From assembly GCA_020055645.1 (NCBI GenBank), contig CM034548.1, forward strand, positions 8,432,001-8,496,000: 64,000 nucleotides of DNA, written 5' to 3'. A program made the position numbers and the translations under genes. Of the stretch, positions 43,801 through 56,321 are shown one piece after another; the stretch's first letter is position 1; each line of letters starts with the position of its first letter. The notes beneath the pieces are model-generated. The model had not been told where the DNA came from. It did not search any database and worked only from the letters and a program-made list of their open reading frames with translations. This DNA is from Tomocerus qinae (lineage: Eukaryota > Arthropoda > Collembola > Entomobryomorpha > Tomoceridae).

Positions 43801-46800
43801 ATGTATTTTAATGGTCCCATATCTTCTCTAAATCCTAATGTATTGTGTAATTTATTGTGCATTCCTGATGGTTAACGTAGGATGAAATGAAGGTACTTTT
43901 TTACACCTTACTCACACTTGCCATTAATTTAATCTACATTCCAGTAACTAAATGCATTCTCTCTAGAATTAATGCCTGCACAAATTCTTGGTATCTATTT
44001 TTTATGGGGGAAGGTAGTAGCACGAGATAGGCGTAGATAATAAAAAGAGCATAATTTCAATCCGCTGCGTTTACTGTGTATCGTAATGGTTAGATGTGCA
44101 TTGGAGGAGATGGTGGAATAAAGTAATAAGAGATATTAGTGTGAGTCGGTGGGATGCCGGGCTGGCAAAATCTGTTTGGAATCTGTAGGAGAGTGCGATG
44201 AAGAATGGCATTCGCATTAATTATATTGGCATTGCCAATCAGTTTGTAGTTGAGTGTGGTGTGCTCTCTGATTTTATGGGATACAAGAATCCTGGACCTC
44301 CTTGCTCCTCCTCATTGTTTTCTGAGAATACAGCGGCTTTGTGTCGGAGAAAAGTTTGAGCGAGTTGACCTTTTCCATTTTTTACATCAGAACATGACAT
44401 CTCCAATAATGCTCCAAGTATTTCATGTCTGGGAAAAGTCAGGGCCAATCAATAGAACACGAGAGGGAGAATAGCCGTTTTTACGTTATCTAAACTGGTC
44501 AAGTAGCAATGTAATGTAAGCCTTTTCGTGGAATTCCAACTGCATAGATACATTCTGTCTGTTTGCTGTAGGCGATACATAAGTAAAAAATCAGAGGAGA
44601 ATTGGCATTAGAAGTAGCGGAAGATTCGTAGGAGGAAGTCTTTCGCTGGGCTCATAAATATAAATGGTTTCTTTTGTAAGCGATAGCGGCCATTAACAAT
44701 AAGTGTAGTGAGATGTCTGAATTGAGATGATGTTCTTTGAAAAGCAATGACATTTATTTCGTATTCAGGAGACGGGTCTTCACCAGTTGAACATCGGATG
44801 CAATCTCCGAGGCTCCTTGCGCCAAATACTCTGTGCCATGGTTCTCTTAGGTTTCCACTTATTTGTCAGCTACGTCTTGGGATACGGCGACGGAGATTTG
44901 GAGTTGGCCGATCAGATTATCACCCAGCAATTGGCTGTAAGTGTGACATTTAGCCTTGAGTCGGTGATCTATGACCTCCTCCTCTCCCTCTGCTAATTGA
45001 TTAATGTTGATCGTCCTCACAGATGTATCCCGACGGTGTCTGGTACAATTTCTTCAAAGGGAGATTGGAATATGTCAAAGGACACGTTGACGAAGCAATT
45101 GAGTGGTACACCCGAGCTTGGCAGTCACAATGTGAATGGATCCAGTTTCATCATTTATGCTACTGGGAATTAATGTGGGCTAATAGGTAAATATTTCTAT
45201 ATACTTCCTCCCCTATAATCCCTCTGTCACTTCTGAGATTCATTTCTGGATAACGTTGTGCTTAATTCCCGGATTCAAGTCAACTACTCAAATAAATTGC
45301 TTTCATTCTCCCTCCACTAACTACTTACTCATGGAAATATGAAATCATATTATCATTTACGTCCTAGACCATTTAAATTACCCAAATCTTCCCTCCCCAT
45401 CTAGTTTCAAACAAGACTGGTGTTCATCTCGAGATTTCGCTGACCTACTGCTCCACGAGAGTCGCTGGTCCCGGGCGATTTATGGCTACCAAAAGGCGTC
45501 CTTCATGTGCATGAGATACGAAAGACTGGGGAAAGACGAGAGACAAGAATTGTTCAAGCTCCTTAAGTGCGTTTCAAAAGTCATACAGACCCAAGACTCT
45601 ATTTGGGCTCAATTTCACTGAACATAGACTAAGAATAAATTGTTGGGCATTATCTTTTTTCTACAGGGATATTCCATCCTGGAAACAGAGAATAGCTGGC
45701 AAATCAATTCCCATGGAGAAATTCGCCGTCAAAAAGTGTGAGCGCTTCTTTGCTCAAGGTAACAAATTAGTTCTTCCAGCCATTGAGCTTCTTTATTTGT
45801 GGAATCAATTCAAAGTTCTTGGCAAGCAAATGGACTTGGTCCAACCTCTTCATCTCCTCATCGAAAAACACATTAAACTTATAGAAAACGAAAAAGGTAA
45901 TGATCTCTCCATCTCGTCACTCATTTTTACGTTTTATTTTCTTCCCCTCCTTTTTCAAAATTAAATTTTTAAATTAATATTACATAATTACATAGATATA
46001 TCATGTCACCTTAATAGTATTTTAAAAAGTCGCCTTGCAACAACCATTAAACAATTATATCTTGTTTTTTTAAAAATTGTTTTGTACTTACCTTTTAATA
46101 CTAAGGCTGTTCTTAATTTCATAACGAAGTGCATTTCTACAGTGCAGTGTCTGTATAAATTAGATTTCCTTAGTAGAGGTTAAGAGTAGAGGATTGACTT
46201 TTGAGTAGAAAGGTGAATTTGTTGTTGCAGATGACCCCTACTTGGTGGACAATCGATGTCTGTTGCTTCTGCTGAAAGGAATGTGCTTGAAATACATGCA
46301 CAATCCGATGGAAGCTGAGCAGAGTTTCCGAAAAGTTATTTCGTGTGAAAAGGAGTTGGTTGTTGATACGTACCTTGCTCCCTACGCTACTTACGAGCTT
46401 GGAATTACTCTCTGGTCTCAAGGGAGCAAAGATATTGCTGTTACCACTTTGGAAAATGCCAAGTAAGTCAGAAAGTGGAGTTTATCGAAGTTCATGCACA
46501 AATAGGAGCAAATAACTGCAATGGCGCTCTTATTCATAAACTAATTAATTAATTCGGCCACATTGCAATGCGATGCTGGTGGGTCGTGAGTGAGATTCTC
46601 CGCTCCACAGTAAACACGATTTGTGCAGCGCACTTACGGAGAGTAACAGCTTACATATAGAGAGGAAAACAATCTGACTGAAATTATTGTCAGTTTAAGG
46701 GAGTTGTTTCCTCACAGTTCTCCTTTCTTTAATTGACTCTCTCCGCTTCATTTAAAACAGAGTCATTTACAATGATAGCTAATAGTCTAAATACTTTCTC

Positions 46801-46961
46801 CCTCTAGGAATAACTACAAAGGCTACGCTCTTGAGTCTCGACTGCATTTCAGAATACATTCCGCCCTGGCTGAGCTCCGAAGTTTCCACAAGAATGACTC
46901 GTCAACCTCTGGACCCGTCTTTCCTAATACCAACTCCAACGGAAGCAGCTTCCCCTTATAG
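34816..46961 (+). CDS. TTC39: TTC39-family tetratricopeptide repeat protein, complete, 14 exons, 593 aa
   Basis: Exons: 34816-34842, 35739-35770, 36137-36241, 37448-37523, 37699-37831, 40181-40313, 43438-43537, 43623-43688, 44769-44936, 45023-45186, 45405-45566, 45667-45896, 46231-46462, 46808-46961. All introns are GT-AG; the total is 1782 nt including TAG. Family motifs seen in order: MTFEQ (about 77), HAELCYAECLL (about 128), FVKGGLKMR (about 152), MLPARIMKLLEFIGFSG (about 206-222), FHHLCYWELMW (about 320-331), IAGKSIPMEKFA (about 397) and LKGMCLKYM (about 478). These match the Iml2/TTC39 family (TTC39A/B/C, roughly 580-680 aa in vertebrates), so the length is normal. These are TPR-like helical scaffold proteins without a known enzyme activity; mouse TTC39B promotes turnover of the LXR sterol receptor. 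The start is supported by an in-frame TGA at 34771. Which paralogue (A, B or C) it equals was not resolved. The exon 3 acceptor could also lie just before CGTGG at about 36162, which keeps frame only by dropping residues. Confidence 0.95.
34843..35738 (+). other. TTC39 intron 1 (phase 0)
   Basis: The donor gtactt follows the ninth codon and the acceptor is attttcag. The body is AT-rich. A 77-codon minus-strand ORF inside (34959-35192) has no family resemblance. No repeat or RNA gene was recognised. Intron 2 (35771-36136) is similarly plain. Confidence 0.8.
36530..36702. mobile_element. Short foldback (MITE-like) element in TTC39 intron 3
   Basis: Imperfect terminal inverted repeats face each other: about 36539-36573 on the left and about 36662-36697 on the right. 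The best-paired core is 19 bp with one mismatch (36554-36572 against 36664-36682). The interior shares a 29-bp identical string and a separate 9-bp string (CGAGGGACC) with a second locus at about 4635-4677, so this is a dispersed family and not a chance hairpin. There is no coding capacity and no clean target duplication, so the superfamily is unassigned. Confidence 0.6.
37832..40180 (+). other. TTC39 intron 5 (phase 1)
   Basis: Donor gtacgt, acceptor ttgttgtag. Apart from the TTAA-bounded element at 38439-38896, the intron is unremarkable AT-rich sequence. Near 39991-40040 there is a cluster of GTCGAC/GTCGGC/GACTGA strings with no evident function. ORFs that run from exon 5 into this intron are read-through and not separate genes. 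Confidence 0.75.
38439..38896. mobile_element. piggyBac-like MITE, 450 bp, in TTC39 intron 5
   Basis: The element body 38443-38892 is bounded by TTAA at 38439-38442 and TTAA at 38893-38896. The left end reads GGCTGCCTCTGC and the right end reads its exact reverse complement, GCAGAGGCAGCC, giving a 12-bp perfect terminal inverted repeat directly inside both TTAA copies. Insertion at and duplication of TTAA is the hallmark of the piggyBac superfamily. There is no transposase ORF; the minus-strand ORF 38837-39025 crosses the right end and is not family-like. It is therefore a non-autonomous copy, lying wholly inside an intron in an apparently harmless position. Confidence 0.75.
40314..43437 (+). 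other. TTC39 intron 6, the largest in the gene (phase 2)
   Basis: The donor gtatga splits a lysine codon that is completed at 43438 after acceptor tttacag. About 3.1 kb of AT-rich sequence. I saw no exon-like stretch, RNA gene, TIR element or tandem array in it. A CAGGGTT...AACCCTG pair (41700 and about 41937) was considered as transposon ends and dropped because the flanks do not duplicate. Confidence 0.75.
43689..44768 (+). other. TTC39 intron 8 (phase 0)
   Basis: Donor gtaaga, acceptor gtattcag. About 1.1 kb; the second half is purine-rich on the + strand. Overlapping ORFs on both strands at 44239-44474 have no recognisable relation to a protein family. The neighbouring introns 7 (43538-43622) and 9 (44937-45022) are only 85-86 bp, near the lower size limit for animal introns. 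Confidence 0.7.
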
Positions 46962-47640
46962 TCCCACACTTAATACTTCAAATCTAACAATAATGGATAA
47001 TATCTACTATATATACACATGTTATTATGTGTTACCGTCTAATTAGACAATTGTCTCTGTGCGCATTGACTAGGCAGTATGGAAAAGCCAAAAATCCCAA
47101 ACTCACCTGTAGCTGAACCCAGTTCGATCAGAATATTAGATTTAGAAATTAATTGATCATCGGAATTCATTGGTGATATTTGTTTCCGTCTTTGCCTGTG
47201 ATTTAGAGTTTTTTCCTGGTCCATACTACCTAGTCAATGTTCGCATGGTCTATTAGGGGCTGACATGTATTGGATACAATCACTACTTCACGTAGAGTCA
47301 TTTAAATAATGTATTTCTAAGAGATAATTTTAAGTACATACAGCTAGGGCATTATCTACTTAAATAATTTTATTTATACATAATATAACATTCTTTCATA
47401 TATAAGCTACTACAAGATAACTAAATAGATTAATATAGAGATGATAACGTAATATGTGTCCCTTGATGTGCACCGTGTGCAATGTGTGTATAATATACTA
47501 CCTGAATAGAATTTTTATAGATACTACTACCTGTATTGTGGTTTAATTTATTTACTATGAATAACTGTACTGTGAAATATCCTTAATGGACAAGTAATAT
47601 ATTTGTGTCTCTGTATTAAATACTTCATTGTTCTGTGTTT
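46962..47640 (+). terminator. Probable TTC39 3' UTR and polyadenylation region
   Basis: After the TAG at 46959-46961 the first plausible poly(A) signal is the common variant ATTAAA at 47615-47620, followed within about 20 nt by a GT-rich stretch (TTGTTCTGTGTTT), the expected downstream element. No canonical AATAAA was seen between the stop and this point; the next is near 48018. This implies a 3' UTR of roughly 0.65 kb. Confidence 0.4.
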
Positions 47641-50362
47641 CGGTCGGCTTTAATTTACATTACTATGCACCGCATACAGATCATTTGTAAAATAGAATAT
47701 CTGGCAGACGACAGAAGACCAAGTTTGCTGTTTGTTTTCCAATGCCTGTTCGCTAAGGATCCTCCTGGTGTAACTATTTATTTTACACAGACACATAATA
47801 ATTCACTATCGGCCATTAATTCTCATCTCTGCTTGCGAAGCTGTTCCCATAGTGGACATTTCCCTTTCTCCCCGCGACATCATCATATATTATTCAAAAT
47901 TCGTAGTAACTATTACATTCCGCCATCTCAGCAATAACTAATTTCACCCGAGTACTAGGTAAGTATGTCGTAAAACACTCTCATCTTTAGTTGGAGATGG
48001 ATATATTCCAGGATAATAATAAAGGAGTTTTAATAGGTATGTAAATTAGCTTTGTAATGTGTTACTGATGGCATATGGCGAAATAGTTTAATTTACCGTA
48101 TCTCAAAGTTTGAACATTGAATGATACATTTCCTCACTCAAATATACTTGAGAATAAATATTTCTAATTGTTATATAGGAGTAGTATACTATCTCGTCCA
48201 CAATAGAGGATTCCTTTCAAAAATGTATCAAAAGCAGCATAGATTTTTTTAAACCGATTTAATCAAGAACACGTTTTAAGGAATTGTCACATTTCAGGCA
48301 TGTCGAAACTGCAATGTGAAGAAATGGTCCTTATTGTGCTACAACAATGTTCGTTTCCTGAACAGGATGTCATATCAGCCATATAGGTAATCCAATAATC
48401 TGCCTTTATAGTATGTCTTTGCTTTGTTGTTGTGAGATGCATGAGCGGAAGAGCGAAATGGCAAATTGTGTACATTTTCAAAGAAAGCATCTCGCATGAA
48501 GGATTGGTTCATCGCTTCAGAATGGCAACTGCAAAGACCCGTGTTCTGACTTGTGCCATTGCTACTGTATATTACACAGAGCTTCTGGAACTCAATACCC
48601 GATCTTGCTTCACTGATTGAGCACTGAAAGACATAATGTTTAAAGTTGCTTGGACTTTATCGACATCGGCTGGGAGGTAACTACAGTTTGACAACTTATT
48701 TACATTGTAGTCACGTAGTTAATAATCCACCTCCCAACAGTTTCCAGTCACATTCACATGTCCCCAACAAATCTGCTCTAAAATATAAGTAGGTACCTCT
48801 CCACTCCATCCTACTCATGTCCTCTGTATGTTATCATTGCCCCCGTTACCCACCATAGGAATAACTATTAACTCTAGTAATCGTAGGCAAGAAATGTTAA
48901 ATACTCACTATATTAGCAATAAAACTTTAACAAACTAATCCATTGGGAGAGAATGCACTCTCATTTGGGCTGACTGCACATCATATTGGCACATACCTAC
49001 TCTTTCTGCATAATAATGACTAATTTTCTCCTATTTTCTGACACTTCTAGTTAATACAGATTTACAATGGTTTATCCGCATTCAAAATGTACAAAAGTAT
49101 TGATTTTTTGTTTAAATGTTATACCCATTTTTCATTATTTTTGCTCTTGGTATTCTTTCTGCGCATGGCGAGTAATGATGACAATAAACTATATTTGCAA
49201 GTAACAATACTAAATTATTGATATAATAATCTTACACAATCTTTACGATGGTACTATAATTTTTTGGGGTGAAAAGATACAATCACTCTTTTAGATATCT
49301 TTCTGGCGTGGAACACGCCTATTAGTACCCGAAAAATGAATATCTTTGCCAACAGTCAGGTTTAGTGCTATTGAGTTAACTATCCCTCTGCTCGATTGGA
49401 TTTAATTGGAAATTCTAGGTAGAGGATGATGATAGTCTTTTTTCTAGAATTGGCAATATTTGTACAAAAGTTAGCAAAAATTCTACTTACATAAGACGGA
49501 AGGAATCTTTTGCATAATTCCATCTTTTCATTATATCTGTACTAATCAGCTTGTTATCTGGGTCACATAAATATATACGTTATTCTGTTCATTAATTGAG
49601 CACTCCTGTCACAGAATTCCAAGAATACCAAATAAGGAGTACATTTCCTTTACAGCGAGAAAATATTTTAGTAATTGAAATACATACATCATCTTGCTAA
49701 TGATGACTCTTCTCATTGTCAGTCTCTAAATCCTCGAATAATATATGGATGATATTTTTAATTGGAAGGCTGATTATTATACGTAATTAGAATCCAAATG
49801 ATGTACTATCCTGTTGAACGTCATTATGGAGAAATCGATAGAATGCCATTCCATTGCAGAGTTATAATTATGGAATGGTGTGCCTATGAAGTTCCAGGTT
49901 CTTCCTATGAAGGATGTTTTATCATTTCAGCAATGCATGAGTTATGATTTATGGCATGAAATGTAGGCGAGATAAAATGCTATACAGTTGCATCCACAAA
50001 CAGCCGAATATATTTTGATGATCTCCTTGGGATTGAGTCAAATGCTACGCACCTATGTCGTTATCAAAACTTGGATTAGAGATCAACAGCTTATCTAGGT
50101 TCTTTGCTCCTTGGTTGCACTGAAACTAATTTAGTTGTCAACATGTGTGATTATCGCATCTTTAGGCAAATAAAGAATCGTACTCTCTCCCCAGCTCCTG
50201 TTTTTCTTCTTTATCGCTTTCTTCTCAACTAACTGATACGTGTTGTTGAATACCATAATCTTGCCACTAATATATGTAGCTTAACATGTAATAATATTGG
50301 TAATGTTGATAATGCTTCCATGTTCACAACATGTAGTACCTAACTTTCAATACGACGTACGA

Positions 50363-50520
50363 AGTAATCAATCAATTAACCAATCAAAATTTTATTGTCG
50401 TATACCGTTTTATTATACAAGACACAAGTCAGCAAGTGACTTAATATAAGCAGCAATTATAGTCAATACCTTGCAGTTCTAACAAACCATAATTACAAAT
50501 AATACATAATTATAATTTAC
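50363..50520 (-). mobile_element. Possible 3' end of a truncated LINE-like retroelement (minus strand)
   Basis: On the minus strand the sequence reads AATAAA (50391-50396 complemented) followed at once by TTTTGATTGG and a short run of GATT/TTGATTGATT units (to about 50365). A poly(A)-type signal followed by a short tandem tail is the usual 3' end of several non-LTR retrotransposon clades. No reverse-transcriptase ORF is present upstream of it, so if real it is strongly 5'-truncated; the right limit given here is arbitrary. Confidence 0.35.
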
Positions 50521-51789
50521 TAGGCCACAAGTACTACTATTGAAAGATTGCGAAATATTTTAACATTTTGGTTTAGTTTCGAAATATGCTACTACTAACC
50601 TAGAGTGGGATTCATCGTCTTTTAGGGGAAGTGGGCATGATCTCCCAACGAAGATAGCTAGATAAATTTATTGCTTTATCTTAGATTGTGGTTATAATAT
50701 AGAGATTGGCTGCCTTATTCTAAGTAGCCTTTCGATTCAGCAAGATTCGAAGCTTCAACAATTAAATCAATGAAATAGGTGATACAAATAATATAATATG
50801 ATAACATAGAAGTTAGGAGCTATTTGTTTTGAAAAGGGATTTTGTAAAATTGCAACTGAACCTTTAAGACTAATAATACATGGCCACCTCTTTGACTAAT
50901 GTCTTAGGAAGGTTCACTTGTTTTATGAAGTCAAAAGTTTGAGATTGTGCCACGTGCACTGACATATTATATTCCAATAACCTGAAAATACATGTTTAGA
51001 GATCATTTCGTTATCTATATGTAGTCCCAGCTTACTGATGTTTCCAGCTCCGATTGCCCTCTTAAGTGTATAATATAAGAATAATCGAATTGTTTCTATT
51101 ACACTTTACATTCATGGCTAGCTACATGTAGCTTATATTAAAAAAGTGATGTAAGATTATAGGTAGTCTTCATATATTTATATTGATACTTTGAGAATTC
51201 CGTTTAGACACTCAAATAATTCGACATATTATGCTATACAGATTTTGGGTGGTAAAGAACGGCATGTACTTGTGGCTTGTACCATGTTTTGCTTGACCAT
51301 TGAGTTCATTTCTGAATTAAGGATGAAAATTAAAACATTTTTTTTTGAGAACGCGACCATTTTGTAAAGAAATGTTTGTTTTTTCCATGATACCTGTTTA
51401 AGTTTGAAGCATAATATTGCCCTCAACAATCGTAATTGATACTTTGGTGAATACATAATGGATTGATAACCTCATTATTCATTGATCATGAATAAGCGCT
51501 CACTAAGTGCAATCTGAAAAAATAGTGTATTTTAAGAAAGGGTTAAAAAACTTCAAAGTTTACGCTTTGCGCTAATTATACATTATTTCCGACAAATGAA
51601 GCTCATTTTTTTGTCTGTTAGACAATATAATTTATTGTGCCCATTTCACCATAATCCTGGATACTAGCCTGGCTTGATCAATCAGATCTATTGTAGCAGT
51701 ATCAACTTCGACTTGATACTATTCGAGATTGACCCTTCATCATGATGCCAGTTAAGGTTAGTAAGCTGAGCCTAGCCACTGGCCTCTAA

Positions 51790-52145
51790 TATGTGGATCG
51801 AACCGAACCCACAAAAAAATTTAGCGAGCCGGTCCCGACCCTGAACCGAACATCCAAAAAATTAGCTGAGCCAGGTTGCTCAAAGAAATTCAACGGAGTT
51901 ACTAATAGTTAAAGGGCTTGTGTAGGTTTATAATTAAAACGGCGGGAAAGACTTTTGAGCGAGCGGAGCCATTTCATCCTATAGGCCGAGCCAAACCATC
52001 TCATCTTATACGACAAGCGGAGCCATATTATGCGGCGAGTCGAGTCGAGCCAGCTTTAAAAAGAATCTGCGGCTCTGTCAAAAAGCTTCGTGGTTCGGCT
52101 CGGCTCGCTGATAAATCTAGCCAGCCTGGTTCTCGGAGCCAGAAA
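51790..52145. mobile_element. GC-rich element built of GAGCC / GGCTC motifs, probable non-autonomous DNA transposon
   Basis: Sharply more GC-rich than its surroundings. The left part carries CGAACCGAACCC, GCGAGCCGG and GAACCGAAC. The middle has GCGGAGCC and GGCCGAGCC units. The right part has GGTTCGGCTCGGCTCGCTG, roughly the inverted form of the left part (GGCTCGCT followed by an AAATTT-like stretch on one side and ATAAATCT on the other). Such inverted subterminal repeats are common in non-autonomous hAT-like elements. The exact ends and a target duplication were not found. The 89-codon ORF 51918-52187 is a by-product of the repeats. Confidence 0.45.
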
Positions 52146-55100
52146 CTAGCATGGGTGGTAGATAGTGATTTGTTCATGTTTATTTAGAACTAGTTGAACC
52201 CAGCTAAGGGGCGAACCTGGCACTCAAGAGAAATTAAGCAGGCAACCCATCACAGTAATAAAAACAATTCCGGTTCAAATGGGGAATAATAAAACATTAT
52301 TTTTATTAAACACCCCAGAATGTTCCCCTTTAAAATCAGAAAAATATGATTCCGGGATTTTGGAAAACGAATTGCCTTCTTTAGCTAATTATTTCCATTC
52401 AATCACCAATAATCATCTTATGTGAATTCGTATTATTGTTCTGATGTTATAATAATATTATGAAACAACTCAATTCGTTGGTTTAGAGGGAGGGGCATGC
52501 GCATTTTACTTTTGTGCTTTCAAGGAACGTGCATATATTACGTTGATAGTTGATGGGAGGAAGCGATGCCCAAAAGAGTTACAGCTAGCACTTGCGCTAC
52601 ACTTGGGAGAGGGGGTTTTACGTTACGTAATATATGCAGGTTCCCTAGGCTGTCGTACCAAGACATAGATAGTCAGGTATTAGTGCGATTATATTATAGA
52701 ATGATGATTATGCAAGAGTTATTTAACGTCATGGAATATATTTGCAATAAAATCGGATATAATTAATCACGAAGGCCAATTTTATTGCTATTTTTATTGC
52801 GCATAAAGTCATGGTAAATTATATTGATGGATGTACTTACTCAGGTCGCTGCAAGAGCTCATTGTACGAGTTATTAGCAAACAACTGTGATGGGTCTTTC
52901 AGGGTCTTTATCCACACAACAAATAGATTTGTATTTCCGAGTTCCGACAGATGAATTTACTATTTGCTTCTAGTTTATGACATTGAAGAAATCATGTAAT
53001 ACATGAATGTGTTTTTTTATTCAGAAAATTGTCTGCTTCTCTTTCGATGCAATTATAATGACTTTATATTTACTATTTATATGAATTATGCAGGGAATTA
53101 AAATGCAACATCTGAAATATGGCTGGTTATTGGTTAAAATATCAAGTATCATAATAGTATATATTATATCTATATTTCTATGGCTATGGATGCAGCAACA
53201 AATTATTATTCAGTTTAGAAACTCAAAATAAACACTAGGTATCGAAAAAAATGCAGAGAAAAATTAACAGCTAGGGCACAAGGGGAAAAGTCTAGTTGAC
53301 GTTGCGTCGTCATCACTACAGTGTCATAATATGCCGTAATGTTTCTTCCATCTGCAGAGGTGAAGTGGGATAAATTAGTGATAAACTGATGAACAGAGTA
53401 AAAATGGGTTGGATGTTAAGTTTACCAGTCATAAGACATGAAAGAACAAACCTCAAAATTGATGACTGGATCTGGACTGAAACTGACGGATGGGTGACAA
53501 GACAAGGAGCTAATGAGAAGTAAAGCAGAGTGATTGCATAATTATTTTCTCAAAGCAGATAACAACGACATGCATTAGGCCACCTAATGTGCGTCGACAG
53601 TTGAGAATTATGACAGTTAACTTGATAGTTTGATGAACATGACGAAATAAAAGTCAAAGGTGAGCAAATTAAGTAGCTGTCTGTGCATGACTCAAAATTC
53701 CAGATTAGCCTGTGTAATCTTGTTGCTTTATAAGTTTTGAAATTGCACACGAGGAAGAAATGTATGAACATTATCACGACACATCCTGTGAATTAAAACA
53801 CTCATGTATAATTACACTTTAATACATGTCCTTAATATTATAAAAATCACAGCGGAGATGTTGACAAGAGACGGCTACTTGAGACTACAAAGATTCTTAC
53901 ATCCAACTAAGACTTCAATAGCTGAACTTCTCATTCTCAGAAATGAATTTTAAAGGATAAAAGTAATCTTAAGTACACGTTTCAGCCATTCATAATTTCT
54001 GCCGATAATACAATACGCTTGAAGGTTATGTATTAAATAGCGGCTTTGGCTAGTTATTGGAAATGAATAAACATTATGTCAAGAAGCCCGCTCTATTCCA
54101 AAATTCAATTGGCATGACTGACAAGCTTTCGGTCGACTCTTAACAAGGTCGATATTACACACCTGAGGGTCAAAAGTTATACTTTTTTCCCAATTGATAG
54201 CTAACGGAAAATATTCATGCGTAATTTTAGTTTCCTCAATCATAGAAAGTCGTAAAATATTTTAATATTGATTTTTCACATAATTTTCGCCAACCTATAA
54301 GAATGTGGATGTTAGCGTTAAAATGTTATTTCCACATTTCCAAAATAGCAATTGTTGATGTGAAAGTGAAAGTAGTAGACCGAAATAGAAAGTGGGGTTT
54401 AATGACAGTGGCTCCTTAGACTATGCGGCTTAGTGACGGCGAATGCATTACAGTGAAATTTAATATAATGATATCTCTTCCTACTACGAACAGTATTTAT
54501 TAATTACTACTTGGCTTCCAAAAATATTTTATTTGTCTCAATTTGAAAGGTAAAGGAATCATTTAGTATAGGCTGAATTCGGAATTGTTAACGCTACAAT
54601 GACTATTGATAAAGCTGAAATCCAAAAAGGGATCATCATGATCATCCATGGTTAAATTTGTGATTTCATTAAATCTTAACAAATTTTAACGTATAACAGT
54701 TGAATTTGAGTTGATCTAGTGAATACTGTTATCTGTATTTAGCCAGCAGCATATTATTTCGGTTTAATTTTGAGTGCTAGAAATGAAGTTAGATGCGAAA
54801 TTGCATATGACATTGAGCATCTTGGCAAAATTCCATGGCATAGCTAGAATATTCATGCCCCATGCGCAGAGAGAGAATGAAAAATTTTTATATGGCCCAG
54901 TTCTGTCCAATTTTAAACTTGATTAAATTAGGGCCAATACGACCCAGAGCGCGTCTTGTATTTCTTCCAAAGGCAAGTTTGGCTGAAATCATATTTTCTG
55001 ATGAATTTGGTTAGAATTGCCAGAAAATTCATTAATTTGAAACAAGACTAAACTAATTTTAGTTTTCAAGAAATAATTAATGTTAACGGATGGATAAGAT

Positions 55101-56321
55101 ATAGGTAATTATGCAATAATTTGGAAGGGTATAAAAAATAATCATTGCTATTTATCTTAAGTACTTCCCAATTAAGTATTAAATCGCTAAATATACGTCT
55201 AACTACTTTCTTACACAGTAATTCTTAACAGTAATTAAAAAGTTAATTAAATAAGTAAATACTTTATTTAGTTTAATCCAAATTGCGATTGCTTTTATTG
55301 CGAAGATTGTATAGCAATAGAGAATGTAATTTAACTTAATGTCGAGGAAGTACAGTTCAGTAAGTAATACACGTTTCACTTCCATTGATTATACACAGTC
55401 AAATTTTAGTTAGTTTTATAGGTATATGTGGCGAACTTTCTGGGGAATTGGCCGATTTAGTGACCGGGTGAAACGTCTACAACGATGTGCAAAATGAGAT
55501 TGTATAAACATCTAGAATTACAAGTGCCAATTTTGAACCTAGAAGTTAGCTACTTTATTTTTGTTGAGGGTCAGATTATCCTTTAAGGTGTGAAGTAATT
55601 CGTGGAGCGTGCGTACCACGACAGCATAAATGACTAAGTTTTGATAGTCTTGATAATACAGATACAGGGTTTGGAAACCCAAAAATTCCACTATATACCT
55701 TCGAAAAACTACATTTTATCAAGCTTATTTAATTGAGAGGAAATGGTATGTCATTTAAGTTGACAGATTTTCGTTGTCGTTACAATTTGGCGATTTATCT
55801 ATGTAACTGATATGCCAATGAGGTTTAATGAATGATGACTATAAACTTTTTGTGTATGTTAAGTGGCAAGTAGTTGACAGGTAGGTGACAAATAATTAGA
55901 TGCCATACATTTTGTAGGTGACAAATCTCCTGTGGAGCACTAACTACCTTACTCTAACCGAGGACATTGTAATATGAGCTGACTGACTGGGTACCCAACA
56001 TGACATATACATTGGGAGTATGAAGAAAGTACAGAAGATGTGATTGAAAGTGGATAGAGTGATATGATGAAGAGAAGTAATGTAAATTGAGGGATGGAAG
56101 GGCGATGGGGTCAAAATGTTGGAGTAGAAGAAGATGGAGTATAGTCAGAGGAAGAGGGCTGGAGTGTCATTAGACTGGCGGTTGTTAGTGGAGACACACT
56201 GGGCTATTCTTCTTATTTTTCCCATTTGAGTAAGGCAATTCCTGTGCAGTGGAAGTTACATTGATTGAGCATTTGGATCATCGAGTTGTTTCCAGAAGTG
56301 TGAGGAAGTGGAGAATCTGCG

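Larger units (their letters stand above)
46962..56321. other. Intergenic region between TTC39 and HAL
   Basis: About 9.4 kb. Apart from the TTC39 3' end, the LINE-like tail and the GAGCC element, no exon or RNA gene could be supported. Candidate ORFs such as 47635-47937 and 48432-48620 lack family motifs. The last few hundred bases (56030-56180) are strongly purine-rich on the + strand and lead into the HAL first exon. Confidence 0.7.

Noticed and set aside
51749..51781. CCTAGCCACTG considered as the right end of a hAT element adjoining the GAGCC island
   Set aside because: No CAGTGG-type left end or matching 8-bp duplication found upstream.
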